Shown here one piece after another: positions 8,337-15,940 of a stretch of 64,000 nt of DNA. The translations under genes were made by a program, and so were the position numbers. This stretch comes from Streptomyces anulatus. Its GTDB lineage: Bacteria; Actinomycetota; Actinomycetes; Streptomycetales; Streptomycetaceae. The notes beneath the pieces are model-generated. The model was not told the DNA's origin and ran no database searches. It saw nothing but the letters and a program-made list of their open reading frames with translations. The DNA is taken from contig NZ_BMVK01000004.1 of the NCBI RefSeq assembly GCF_014650675.1, positions 62,001-126,000 on the forward strand, in the 5' to 3' direction. Position 1 is the first letter of the stretch. Each line of letters opens with the position of its first letter.

Positions 8337-9374
8337 TCACAGCAGGGTCAGCTGGGTGGGGCCCGGCTCCGGTGCGGTGGCCGGCGCCGGATCCGGGCCG
8401 ATCCGCCGGGCCCCACCCCGGTGCGCCGGGCCGATCCCGAACTCGTCCGCCAGCTCGTGCACCTGACGCGTGATCCGGCGCTGGTACCAGGTGGGGGCGT
8501 ACGCTCCGTCCGCGTACATCCGCTCGTAGCGTGGCACCAGATGCGGATGGTGCTGCCCCAGCCAGTGCAGGTACCACTCGCGCGCGCCGGGGCGCAGATG
8601 CAGTACCAGCGGGGTCACCGAGGCTGCCCCCGCGTCCGCGACGGCGGCCACGGTGGCGCGCAACTGCTCCGGACGGTCGCCGAGGAACGGGATGACCGGG
8701 GCCATCAGGACCGAGCAGCCGATCCCCGCGTCGGTGAGCGCGCGCACCACGTCCAGCCGGCGTTCGGGGGAGGGGGTGCCCGGCTCGACCGTCCGCCACA
8801 GCTCCCGGTCGGTGAAGCCGACGGAGACCGAGACGCCGACCTCGGTGACCTCCGCGGACTGCCGCAGCAGCTCCAGGTCCCGCAGGATCAGCGTGCCCTT
8901 GGTGAGGATGGAGAAGGGGTTGGCCCGGTCGCGCAGGGCGGTGATGATGCCCGGCATGAGCCCGTATCGTCCCTCCGCCCTCTGGTAGCAGTCGACGTTC
9001 GTGCCCATGGCGATGTGCTCGCCCCGCCAGTGCCGGGAGGCCAGCTCCCGCTGGAGCAGCTCGGCGGCGTTGACCTTGACGACGATCTGGGAGTCGAAGC
9101 CGATGCCGGTGTCCAGGTCCAGATAGCTGTGGGTCTTGCGGGCGAAGCAGTACACACAGGCGTGCGTGCAGCCCCGGTACGGGTTCACCGTCCATTCGAA
9201 CGGCATCCGCGAGGCCCCGGGCACCCGGTTCAGGATCGAACGGGCCCGGATCTCGTGGAAGGTGATGCCCCGGAATTCCGGGGTGTCGAACGTGCGCGTG
9301 GTCACCGCGTCCGCGGCGAAGAGCGCGCTGTCCCCGGCCGTCGAGTTCTTCTCGACCAGATTGTCCCAGCGCAT
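8337..9374 (-). CDS. Radical SAM protein, SplB/Rv2578c-like family
   Basis: The 345-residue protein has the radical-SAM cluster motif CTHACVYC near residue 50 within NPYRGCTHACVYCFARKTH. That context is typical of the SplB-like COG1533 group (spore photoproduct lyase relatives and Rv2578c). Later segments GTNVDCYQRAE and SILTKGTLILRD also fit. The ATG at 9374 follows a GAGGAGG site. A GAACACTTGTTC palindrome just upstream predicts LexA control, so a DNA-damage role is plausible. The reaction is not known. Confidence 0.88.
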   Translation of the reverse strand: MRWDNLVEKNSTAGDSALFAADAVTTRTFDTPEFRGITFHEIRARSILNRVPGASRMPFEWTVNPYRGCTHACVYCFARKTHSYLDLDTGIGFDSQIVVKVNAAELLQRELASRHWRGEHIAMGTNVDCYQRAEGRYGLMPGIITALRDRANPFSILTKGTLILRDLELLRQSAEVTEVGVSVSVGFTDRELWRTVEPGTPSPERRLDVVRALTDAGIGCSVLMAPVIPFLGDRPEQLRATVAAVADAGAASVTPLVLHLRPGAREWYLHWLGQHHPHLVPRYERMYADGAYAPTWYQRRITRQVHELADEFGIGPAHRGGARRIGPDPAPATAPEPGPTQLTLL

Positions 9375-9407
9375 GGACGCCTCCTCGGTAGCACTTACCG
9401 CAGAATA

Positions 9408-9419
9408 GAACACTTGTTC
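9408..9419. promoter_or_regulatory. Predicted LexA (SOS) box
   Basis: GAACACTTGTTC is a perfect GAAC-N4-GTTC palindrome, the core of the actinobacterial LexA box. It lies 34 bases upstream of the radical-SAM start. On the minus strand it directly abuts a -10-like TATTCT (complement of 9402-9407), the position expected for repression. The flanking bases are TA and CC rather than TC and GA. Confidence 0.65.
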
Positions 9420-9507
9420 CCTTGATCGTGCGAGGCAGGGCTTTCGGGGCACGCACTAGCGTGTGGCCCCTGGCAGACCCGCTGTATCCGACCGGGAGGT
9501 ACCGACC

Positions 9508-9900
9508 GTGGCCAGTAAGTTCACCGAGCTCGCGATCGACTGCGCGGATCCCGCCGGCCTCGCCCGGTTCTGGTGCTCGGTCCTCGACTACGAGGTGCGG
9601 GACGAGGACGCGGAGGAAGGCGTCGTCACCATCGGCCCGCGCGCCGCACCCGAAGCGGAGGACCGCCCCGGCCCCGTGCCGCCGGTGCTGACCTTCGCGC
9701 GGGTGCCCGAGGGCAAGAGCGTCAAGAACCGGCTCCACATCGACGTCAGTCCCAGCGACCGGGAACAGGGCGACGAGGTCCGCCGGCTGATCGCCCTGGG
9801 CGCCCGTCGCGCCGACGTCGGCCAGGGCGACGCGAGCTGGATCGTGCTCACCGACCCGGAGGGCAACGAGTTCTGCGTCCTCGGGGACCGCCGCCCCTGA
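9508..9900 (+). CDS. VOC (glyoxalase-like) family protein
   Basis: The 130-residue protein has one vicinal-oxygen-chelate module: N-terminal FTELAIDCADPAGLARFWC, a central NRLHIDVSP strand and C-terminal VLTDPEGNEFCVL. This matches the Glyoxalase_6-like subgroup of small Streptomyces proteins. I set the start at GTG 9508, which follows GGGAGGT, instead of the longer frame. Function unknown; it is divergent from the radical-SAM gene and shares its control region. Confidence 0.85.
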   Translation: MASKFTELAIDCADPAGLARFWCSVLDYEVRDEDAEEGVVTIGPRAAPEAEDRPGPVPPVLTFARVPEGKSVKNRLHIDVSPSDREQGDEVRRLIALGARRADVGQGDASWIVLTDPEGNEFCVLGDRRP

Positions 9901-10386
9901 ATCCGGGCGGCCTCGATCCCGGGTGGTGGTGCAGGATGCGTTACCGCATCATGATCCGCACGCACGGCGCGGCCGTGCGGGTCGCGGAACTGACAGTCGG
10001 ACCTCCGACCACCCACAGCGAAGACGCGCGCTCTGTACCCGTCACGGGACGGCAAAGCACCACCGTCGTACGGCCACTTCGTCGGTTGCTGCCAGCGCTG
10101 ATCCAGAACCGACGGGTAGGGCTCTACTACACGGGAGCCGACTCGTGACCTGCACCGGAGCCGACTTCGTGACCTGCCGAAAGGTGGCGGTAGGCGCGCG
10201 GGCTGCCCGCCCGCAAGCGAGGCTCGGGAGAGGAATCCCCAGGTCAGCGACGTGCCGGCTCGCCTCCGTGCGCCCCTCGTGCTGGCGTGCACCGATCGAT
10301 GCGTAGGCACGGATAGTTATGATCCGTAGCGCCACGTGGGCACCATCCGAGTACGTCGCTTCATCTCGTCGAGCAGGGAGAGCGCC
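9901..10386. other. 486-bp spacer without a supported gene
   Basis: Open frames exist on both strands but none shows the G/C third-position bias of real genes nearby. The stretch contains an imperfect direct repeat (GGAGCCGACTCGTGACCTGC at 10134-10153 and a one-base-longer copy at 10157-10177). No integrase, tRNA or transposase match is visible. It could be decayed DNA. Confidence 0.5.
10134..10177. repeat. Imperfect 20/21-bp direct repeat
   Basis: Copy 1 (10134-10153) and copy 2 (10157-10177) differ only by one extra T in copy 2 and are separated by three bases. They lie inside the gene-poor stretch before the small membrane peptide gene. Confidence 0.6.
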
Positions 10387-10530
10387 ATGCCGTCCACACC
10401 CACCCGTCCCGCGTTCGAACTACGCATAGGCGAAGTCCACTTGACCGTCCAGCGCATCCCCGGATGGCTGGTGACAGCCGTCGCCACCGCCGTGGGAAGC
10501 GTGCTCGCCGCATGGTTCACGTCCCTGTGA
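10387..10530 (+). CDS. Small single-membrane-segment protein (47 aa)
   Basis: ATG at 10387 follows a GGGAG site. The peptide has a polar, basic N-terminal part (FELRIGEVHLTVQRIPGWL) and one hydrophobic C-terminal helix (LVTAVATAVGSVLAAWF). Codon use is G/C-rich at the third position, which supports real coding. Similar small proteins with an ELRIG..H..VQRIP pattern are, as I recall, common in Streptomyces; their role is unknown. Confidence 0.6.
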   Translation: MPSTPTRPAFELRIGEVHLTVQRIPGWLVTAVATAVGSVLAAWFTSL

Positions 10531-10636
10531 CCCGGGTGCGCGGAACCGGTCACGACCGATCGGGATTTTGAGCGGCTGTGCCCGAGGTGGTTGGCTCAGC
10601 TCACCCACCGAACAACCGACTGCTGGAGGAACAGCC

Positions 10637-11080
10637 ATGGCGCAGGTCGAGGCCACGACGGAGCGGATCATCGCGGCGGACGCAGAGGCGGTGTTCGACG
10701 CGCTGGCCGACTACAAGGACGTCCGCGGCAAGGTGCTGACCGGGCACTTCAGCGAGTACGAGGTCCGGGAGGGCGGCGACGGCGAGGGCAGCCTCGTGCA
10801 CTGGAAGCTCCAGGCGACCAGCAAGCGCGTCCGCGACTGCCTGCTGGAGGTCAGCGAGCCGACCGACGGGCAGCTCGTCGAGAAGGACCGCAACTCCTCC
10901 ATGGTCACCACCTGGACCGTCACCCCGGCCGGTGAGGGGAAGTCCAAGGCCGTCGTGACCACGGTCTGGGACGGCGCGGGCGGCATCGGCGGGTTCTTCG
11001 AGCGGACCTTCGCGCCCAAGGGCCTCGGCCGGATCTACGACGAGCTGCTCCAGAACCTCGCCACCGAGGTCGAGAAGTAG
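10637..11080 (+). CDS. SRPBCC (START/Bet v1-like) family protein
   Basis: The 147-residue protein starts at ATG 10637 after GGAGGA. The pattern VEATTERIIAADAEAVFDAL, then a central acidic strand and a C-terminal amphipathic helix (GLGRIYDELLQNLATEVE), is that of the polyketide-cyclase-like SRPBCC fold with a hydrophobic ligand pocket. Ligand unknown. It is followed by a compact hairpin and is probably monocistronic. Confidence 0.82.
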   Translation: MAQVEATTERIIAADAEAVFDALADYKDVRGKVLTGHFSEYEVREGGDGEGSLVHWKLQATSKRVRDCLLEVSEPTDGQLVEKDRNSSMVTTWTVTPAGEGKSKAVVTTVWDGAGGIGGFFERTFAPKGLGRIYDELLQNLATEVEK

Positions 11081-11119
11081 GACCCCGCTGGGGCGTTCCG
11101 AGTGCCCCTCCCCGCACCG

Positions 11120-11141
11120 GAGGCCGGACGCGGCCGGCCTC
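11120..11141 (+). terminator. Hairpin after the SRPBCC gene
   Basis: GAGGCCGG and CCGGCCTC form a perfect 8-bp stem around a 6-base loop, 39 bases after the SRPBCC stop codon. No U-tract follows, as is usual in Streptomyces. Confidence 0.5.
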
Positions 11142-11322
11142 GGCGGGACGGCCGGCCTCACCGGAACGGGTGGTTTTCCGGGGCGGCCGGTTGTGCGCCG
11201 TAGTGCCTCCCACCGGCGCATAAGCCCTCTGTGCGCGCCGCGTACGCCCCTCGTCACGTTTGCCCCGCCTTGCCGCGCGATGCGAGAAATGGGCGGCGCA
11301 GGTGCGACGAGGGGAGCGTTAC

Positions 11323-13794
11323 GTGGTGGGTGGTATCACGCTGGTGAAGGACGAGCCGGACGGCCCGGGACCGGACGGCACGACTCCGGACGGCACGGCG
11401 GCGACGGTCGAACTCCCCGCCGCTCCGCCCCCGCCACCTCCTCCGGCGGGACCCGCACCCGGCCCGGACGCGGCGGAGATCAGCCCGCGCAAGGTCCGCA
11501 TGGTCTTCCTCGGGCTGATGCTCACCCTGCTGCTCGCGGCGCTCGACCAGATGATCGTCGCCACCGCCCTGCCGAAGATCGTCGGCGAGCTGCACGGCCT
11601 GGAGAAGATGTCCTGGGCGGTCACCGCCTACCTCCTCGCCTCCACCATCGTCCTGCCGCTCTACGGCAAGCTCGGCGACCTCTTCGGCCGCAAGGGCGTC
11701 TTCCAGTTCGCCATCGTCGTCTTCATCATCGGCTCCGCGCTGGCGGGCTGGTCGCGCACCATGGACGAGCTGATCGCCTTCCGCGCCGTCCAGGGCATCG
11801 GCGGCGGCGGCCTCATGATCGGCGTCCAGGCGATCATCGCGGACATCGTCCCGGCCCGGGAGCGCGGCCGCTACATGGGCCTCATCGGCGCGGTCTTCGG
11901 CCTCGCCTCGGTCGCCGGCCCCCTGCTCGGCGGGTTCTTCACCGACCACGCCTCCTGGCGCTGGTGCTTCTACATCAACGTCCCCTTCGGCCTGGTCACC
12001 CTTGCCGTCATCGCCGTCGTCCTCAAACTGCCCAGGCCCGCCGTCCGGCCCCGGCTCGACGTCCTGGGCGCGGTGCTCCTCGCCGTCGCCTCCACCTGTC
12101 TGGTGCTGGTCACCAGCTGGGGCGGCACCGAGTACGCCTGGGGCTCGACCACCATCCTCGGGCTCGCGGCGGGCGCGGTCGTCACGACGGTGCTCTTCGT
12201 CGCCGCCGAACACCGGGCCGCAGAACCGATCATTCCGCTGCGGCTGTTCCGCGACTCCGTCTTCAACGTCACCGGCCTGGTCGGCGCGGTCGTCGGCATC
12301 GCGCTCTTCGGGGCCGCCAGCTACCTCCCCACCTACCTCCAGATGGTCGACGGGGCCAGCGCCACCGAGTCCGGGCTGCTGATGCTCCCGATGATGATGG
12401 GCATCGTCGGCGGCTCCATCGTCTCCGGCCAGCTCATCACCCGCACCGGCCGCTACCGGATCTACCCGATCCTCGGCAGCGCCGTCTCGGTGGTCGGCAT
12501 GTGGCTGCTGTCCCTGCTGGAGGCGGACACCTCCCCCCTGGCGTACAGCTTCTACCAGGCCGTCCTCGGCATCGGCATCGGACTGGTCATGTCCGTCCTC
12601 GTGCTCGCCGTGCAGAACTCCGTACGCCCCTCGGACCTCGGCACCGCCACGAGTGCCAACAACTACTTCCGGCAGATCGGCGGCAGCGTCGGCGCGGCGA
12701 TCTTCGGCACCCTGTTCGCCGGGCGGCTCTCCGACGCGCTCGGCGTACGGCTGCCCGCCGGTGCGGAGCTGCCCGACCCCGAGTCGATCACCCCGCAGAT
12801 CGTCCACGCGATGGAGCCCGCGCTGCGCGACGCCTACATCCAGGCGTACGTCGACGCGATGCCGCGCATCTTCCTCTACCTCGTGCCGGTGCTCGTGCTC
12901 GGCCTGATCCTCGCCTTCTTCCTCAAGGAGAAACCGCTGGTGTCCCACCACAGCCCCGAAGCCGCCGCCGAGACCACGCCCTCCCGGATTCCCGCCGCCC
13001 GCGCCGACTCCGGCCGGCCCGCCTTCGGCTACCTCTCCGGGGTCCCGGTCCACGGGAGCGTCCAGCACCCCGACGGCACCTCCGTCCCCCGTGCCGCCCT
13101 CACCCTCATCGACGTCCAGGGGCAGCAGATCGGGCGCGGGGCCAGCGGCGAGGACGGGCGGTACGCGCTGAGCGTCCCCGGCGCCGGCTCCTACGTCCTG
13201 ATCGCCGCAGCGGGCGGGCACCAGCCGCAGGCCGTCAGCGTCACCGTGGGCGAGCGTCCCGTCGAGCTGGACGTGGTGCTCGGCGGCGCCGGACGCCTCG
13301 CCGGGTCCGTCCTCACCCCCGACGGGGCGCCCGTGGGCGACGCGGCCGTCACCCTGACCGATGTTCGCGGCGAGGTCGTCGCCTCCACCCGTACCGGGCG
13401 CGAGGGCGGTTACGTCATCGGCGAACTGGTCGCCGGCGAGTACACCCTCGCCGCCAGCGCCCCCGCCTTCCGCCCCGCCGCCCTCCCGGTCAGCGTGCAG
13501 GCCGCGCGGGAGACCCGGCAGGACATCGAGCTGGCGGGCGGGGCCGTCCTGCGCGGCGTCGTCCGGGCCACCGGCGGCCGCCCCGTCGAGGACGCCCGGG
13601 TCACCCTGCTCGACGCGGCGGGCAACGTGGTGGACACCCTCACCACCGGACCCGACGGATCGTTCCGGTTCGTCGACCTGTCGTCCGGCGAGTACACCGT
13701 GATCGCCGCCGGGTACCCGCCGGTCGCCACCGTCCTCCAGGTCGCGGGCGGCGGCCGCACCGAGCGCGATCTCCAACTGGGCCACGAGGACTGA
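11323..13794 (+). CDS. DHA2-type MFS exporter fused to three carboxypeptidase-regulatory-like repeats
   Basis: The start is GTG at 11323 (or the adjacent GTG 11326) after GAGGGGAG, giving about 823 residues. Residues 1-50 are Pro-rich. About 55-545 form a 14-helix DHA2/EmrB-type exporter with LDQMIVATALPKIVGEL and motif A GKLGDLFGRKG. From about 575 to the end there are three beta-sandwich repeats of the carboxypeptidase-regulatory/Cna-B type, each with a GxDGxYxL or GPDGSFRF turn and a GEYTLAA or GEYTVIA strand. The transporter part likely exports drugs; the C-terminal tail (cytosolic in a 14-TM exporter) may bind a partner. Confidence 0.9.
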   Translation: MVGGITLVKDEPDGPGPDGTTPDGTAATVELPAAPPPPPPPAGPAPGPDAAEISPRKVRMVFLGLMLTLLLAALDQMIVATALPKIVGELHGLEKMSWAVTAYLLASTIVLPLYGKLGDLFGRKGVFQFAIVVFIIGSALAGWSRTMDELIAFRAVQGIGGGGLMIGVQAIIADIVPARERGRYMGLIGAVFGLASVAGPLLGGFFTDHASWRWCFYINVPFGLVTLAVIAVVLKLPRPAVRPRLDVLGAVLLAVASTCLVLVTSWGGTEYAWGSTTILGLAAGAVVTTVLFVAAEHRAAEPIIPLRLFRDSVFNVTGLVGAVVGIALFGAASYLPTYLQMVDGASATESGLLMLPMMMGIVGGSIVSGQLITRTGRYRIYPILGSAVSVVGMWLLSLLEADTSPLAYSFYQAVLGIGIGLVMSVLVLAVQNSVRPSDLGTATSANNYFRQIGGSVGAAIFGTLFAGRLSDALGVRLPAGAELPDPESITPQIVHAMEPALRDAYIQAYVDAMPRIFLYLVPVLVLGLILAFFLKEKPLVSHHSPEAAAETTPSRIPAARADSGRPAFGYLSGVPVHGSVQHPDGTSVPRAALTLIDVQGQQIGRGASGEDGRYALSVPGAGSYVLIAAAGGHQPQAVSVTVGERPVELDVVLGGAGRLAGSVLTPDGAPVGDAAVTLTDVRGEVVASTRTGREGGYVIGELVAGEYTLAASAPAFRPAALPVSVQAARETRQDIELAGGAVLRGVVRATGGRPVEDARVTLLDAAGNVVDTLTTGPDGSFRFVDLSSGEYTVIAAGYPPVATVLQVAGGGRTERDLQLGHED

Positions 13795-13851
13795 GACGTA
13801 CGGGACTGAGACGTACGGGACCGAGACGTACGGGACCGAGGCGTACGGGGA
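13793..13851. repeat. 15-bp tandem repeat (about 4 copies) at the exporter stop codon
   Basis: GAGACGTACGGGAC(T/C) repeats at 13793, 13808 and 13823, with a degenerate fourth copy from 13838. The first copy overlaps the end of the exporter stop codon. Unit length is a multiple of three. Confidence 0.85.
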
Positions 13852-13869
13852 CGGGGCCGAGCGCCCGGG

Positions 13870-13904
13870 GCCGGTGAGGCTCCGGGGCTCAGCCCCGCAC
13901 CGGC
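13870..13904. terminator. Hairpin overlapping the LysR gene end
   Basis: GCCGGTG (13870-13876) pairs with CACCGGC (13898-13904), with an inner CGGGGCT/AGCCCCG stem. It lies between the convergent exporter and LysR genes and overlaps the last codons of the LysR frame. Confidence 0.45.
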
Positions 13905-14794
13905 TCCCGTACCGGGTCCTCCCGCACCAGCCGCATCAGCGCCCGGGCCCCCGGGCTCAGACTCCGCGCCGCCGGAAGCACCACCACGCTCTCGTACACC
14001 GGCCGGCGGGCCCCCGTCAGCTCCACGGCGACCAGCCGGGCCGCCTCCGGCTTGCGGGAGAAGTGGTGCGGCACCACCGCGATCCCCAGCCCCTCCTGCA
14101 CCAGCTCCAGCAGGCTGTGCACATCGTTGACCTCCAGGCCCACCGTCCGGCGCACCCCCGCCGCCGCGAACGCCTCGTCGGCGGCCCGCCTGGGACCCCA
14201 GTCCGGATGGAAGTCGATGAACGACGCCCCCGGCAGCTCCTCCCACCCCACCTCCGGCCGCCCGGCGAACGCGTGCCCCGCCGCGCACAGCAGCACCATC
14301 GGCTCCCGGGCCAGCGGCACCAGCTCCCCGCGCCACTCCGCCGGGCCGACCGTCGCGGCGAACGCCAGGTCGAGGCGTCCGCCGGCCACCCCGTCCAGCA
14401 GGCTGCTGGTGCCCTCCTGCCGCAGCCTCAGCTCCATCTGCGGATGCTCCCGGTGGAACGCCGCCAGCAGCCGCGCCGGGCTCACCCCCGCCACGCACTG
14501 CTCGACCCCGACCGTCAGCGTCCCGCGCAGCAGCCCCCGTACGGCGTCGACCGCGTCCCGCGCCGCCCGCGCGCCCGCCAGCGTGCGCTCCGCCTCCACC
14601 AGCAGCGCACGCCCGGCCTCGGTGAGCCGGACCGTGCGCGTGGTGCGGCTGAACAACGGGGTCCGCAGCTCCTGCTCCAGCGCCCGTACGGAGGCGGAGA
14701 GCCCGGACTGCGACACGGCGAGGCGCTCGGCGGCGCGGGTGAAGTGCTGCTCCTCGGCGACGGCGACGAAGTGCTCCAGCTGACGCAATTCCAT
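13889..14794 (-). CDS. LysR family transcriptional regulator
   Basis: The 301-residue protein opens with a canonical winged HTH (MELRQLEHFVAVAEEQHFTR, then an AAERLAVSQSGLSASVRALE helix pair). A LysR substrate-binding domain follows from about residue 90. It is divergent from the aldo-keto reductase gene across 130 bp, the classic layout for a LysR regulator and its target. The inducer is unknown. Confidence 0.93.
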   Translation of the reverse strand: MELRQLEHFVAVAEEQHFTRAAERLAVSQSGLSASVRALEQELRTPLFSRTTRTVRLTEAGRALLVEAERTLAGARAARDAVDAVRGLLRGTLTVGVEQCVAGVSPARLLAAFHREHPQMELRLRQEGTSSLLDGVAGGRLDLAFAATVGPAEWRGELVPLAREPMVLLCAAGHAFAGRPEVGWEELPGASFIDFHPDWGPRRAADEAFAAAGVRRTVGLEVNDVHSLLELVQEGLGIAVVPHHFSRKPEAARLVAVELTGARRPVYESVVVLPAARSLSPGARALMRLVREDPVREPVRG

Positions 14795-14924
14795 GATTGA
14801 GCAATCTAGGCGATGAATCCGAGCGGAATCTCCTGTTGGACTGCTGGATCCATGTGCGGAAACCTGGACCGGGTGCGCGCCGGTCCCGGTGCGCCACCCC
14901 CGTACCCCTCCCGCGGAGCCCCGT

Positions 14925-15929
14925 ATGTACCTGCCGTCCGCCGACCGCTACTCCGCCATGCCCTACCGGCGCACCGGCCGCAGCGGTCTGCTGCTGCCCG
15001 CGCTCTCCCTCGGCCTCTGGCACAACTTCGGGGGAGACCGGACCCCCGAGGCGCAGGGCGCCATCCTGCGCCGCGCCTTCGACCTCGGCATCACCCACTT
15101 CGACCTGGCCAACAACTACGGCCCGCCGCCCGGCTCCGCCGAACTCACCCTGGGCCGCGCCCTGGCGACCGACTTCGCCCACCTGCGCGACGAGATCGTC
15201 ATCTCCACCAAGGCCGGCTACCACATGTGGGAAGGGCCGTACGGGGAGTGGGGCTCGCGCAAGTACCTGCGCTCCTCCCTCGACCAGAGCCTCAAGCGCC
15301 TCGGTATCGAGTACGTCGACATCTTCTACTCCCACCGGCCCGACCCGGAGACCCCCCTCGAAGAGACGATGGGCGCGCTCGACTCCGCCGTACGGCAGGG
15401 CAAGGCGTTGTACGTCGGTCTCTCCAACTACTCCGCCGCGCAGACCCGCGAGGCCGCCGCGATCCTCAAGGACCTCGGAACGCCGCTGCTCATCCACCAG
15501 CCCCGCTACTCGATGCTCGACCGCCGGATCGAGGACGACGGGCTGCCGGACGTCCTGGACGAGCTGGGCGCCGGGTCCATCGCCTACTCGCCGCTGGAGC
15601 AGGGGATCCTGACCGACCGCTATCTGAACGGCATTCCGGCCGGGTCCCGGGCGGCGGGCACCAGCCCCTTCCTGTCCGCCGACGCCGTCACCCCGGAGCT
15701 GGTGGAGCGGCTGCGCGCGCTGGACGCCCTGGCGAAGGAGCGTGGCCAGTCGCTCGCGCAGCTGGCCCTGGCGTGGGTGCTGCGCGGCGGCCGGCTCACC
15801 TCCGCCGTCGTCGGCGCGAGCAGCGTCGCCCAGCTGGAGAACAGCGTCGAGGCCGCCCGGAACCTGGAGTTCACCGAGGACGAGCTGTCCCGGATCGAGG
15901 AACTGCTGCGGGACGCGAAGAGCGCCTGA
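14925..15929 (+). CDS. Aldo/keto reductase, YghZ (AKR14)-like
   Basis: This 334-residue TIM-barrel oxidoreductase carries the aldo-keto catalytic set in sequence order: Asp and Tyr (FDLANNYG), Lys (ISTKAGYH) and His (FYSHRPD). The length and the YSMLDRRIE and GSRAAG segments fit the YghZ/L-glyceraldehyde-3-phosphate reductase branch. The ATG at 14925 (MYLPSADRY) is preferred over the upstream in-frame codon. It is probably regulated by the divergent LysR. Physiological substrate unproven. Confidence 0.9.
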   Translation: MYLPSADRYSAMPYRRTGRSGLLLPALSLGLWHNFGGDRTPEAQGAILRRAFDLGITHFDLANNYGPPPGSAELTLGRALATDFAHLRDEIVISTKAGYHMWEGPYGEWGSRKYLRSSLDQSLKRLGIEYVDIFYSHRPDPETPLEETMGALDSAVRQGKALYVGLSNYSAAQTREAAAILKDLGTPLLIHQPRYSMLDRRIEDDGLPDVLDELGAGSIAYSPLEQGILTDRYLNGIPAGSRAAGTSPFLSADAVTPELVERLRALDALAKERGQSLAQLALAWVLRGGRLTSAVVGASSVAQLENSVEAARNLEFTEDELSRIEELLRDAKSA

Positions 15930-15940
15930 CTCGGGTCAGG
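15925..15940. terminator. Compact palindrome containing both stop codons
   Basis: CCTGAC-TCGG-GTCAGG is a perfect 6-4-6 inverted repeat. The TGA of the aldo-keto reductase (15927-15929) and the stop codon of the convergent permease (15936-15938) both lie inside its arms. It may act as a minimal bidirectional terminator. Confidence 0.5.

Noticed and set aside
9901..10386. Possible insertion-sequence or attachment-site remnant
   Set aside because: No transposase or integrase similarity, no tRNA, and only a short imperfect direct repeat; evidence insufficient.
14795..14924. LysR-type T-N11-A box between LysR and aldo-keto reductase
   Set aside because: Only a loose ATTGA...TGAAT arrangement is visible; too weak to list as a site although control by LysR is likely.
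13410..15497. Long minus-strand frame covering the LysR gene and its surroundings in another phase
   Set aside because: Shadow of the exporter, LysR and aldo-keto reductase genes; no family resemblance.
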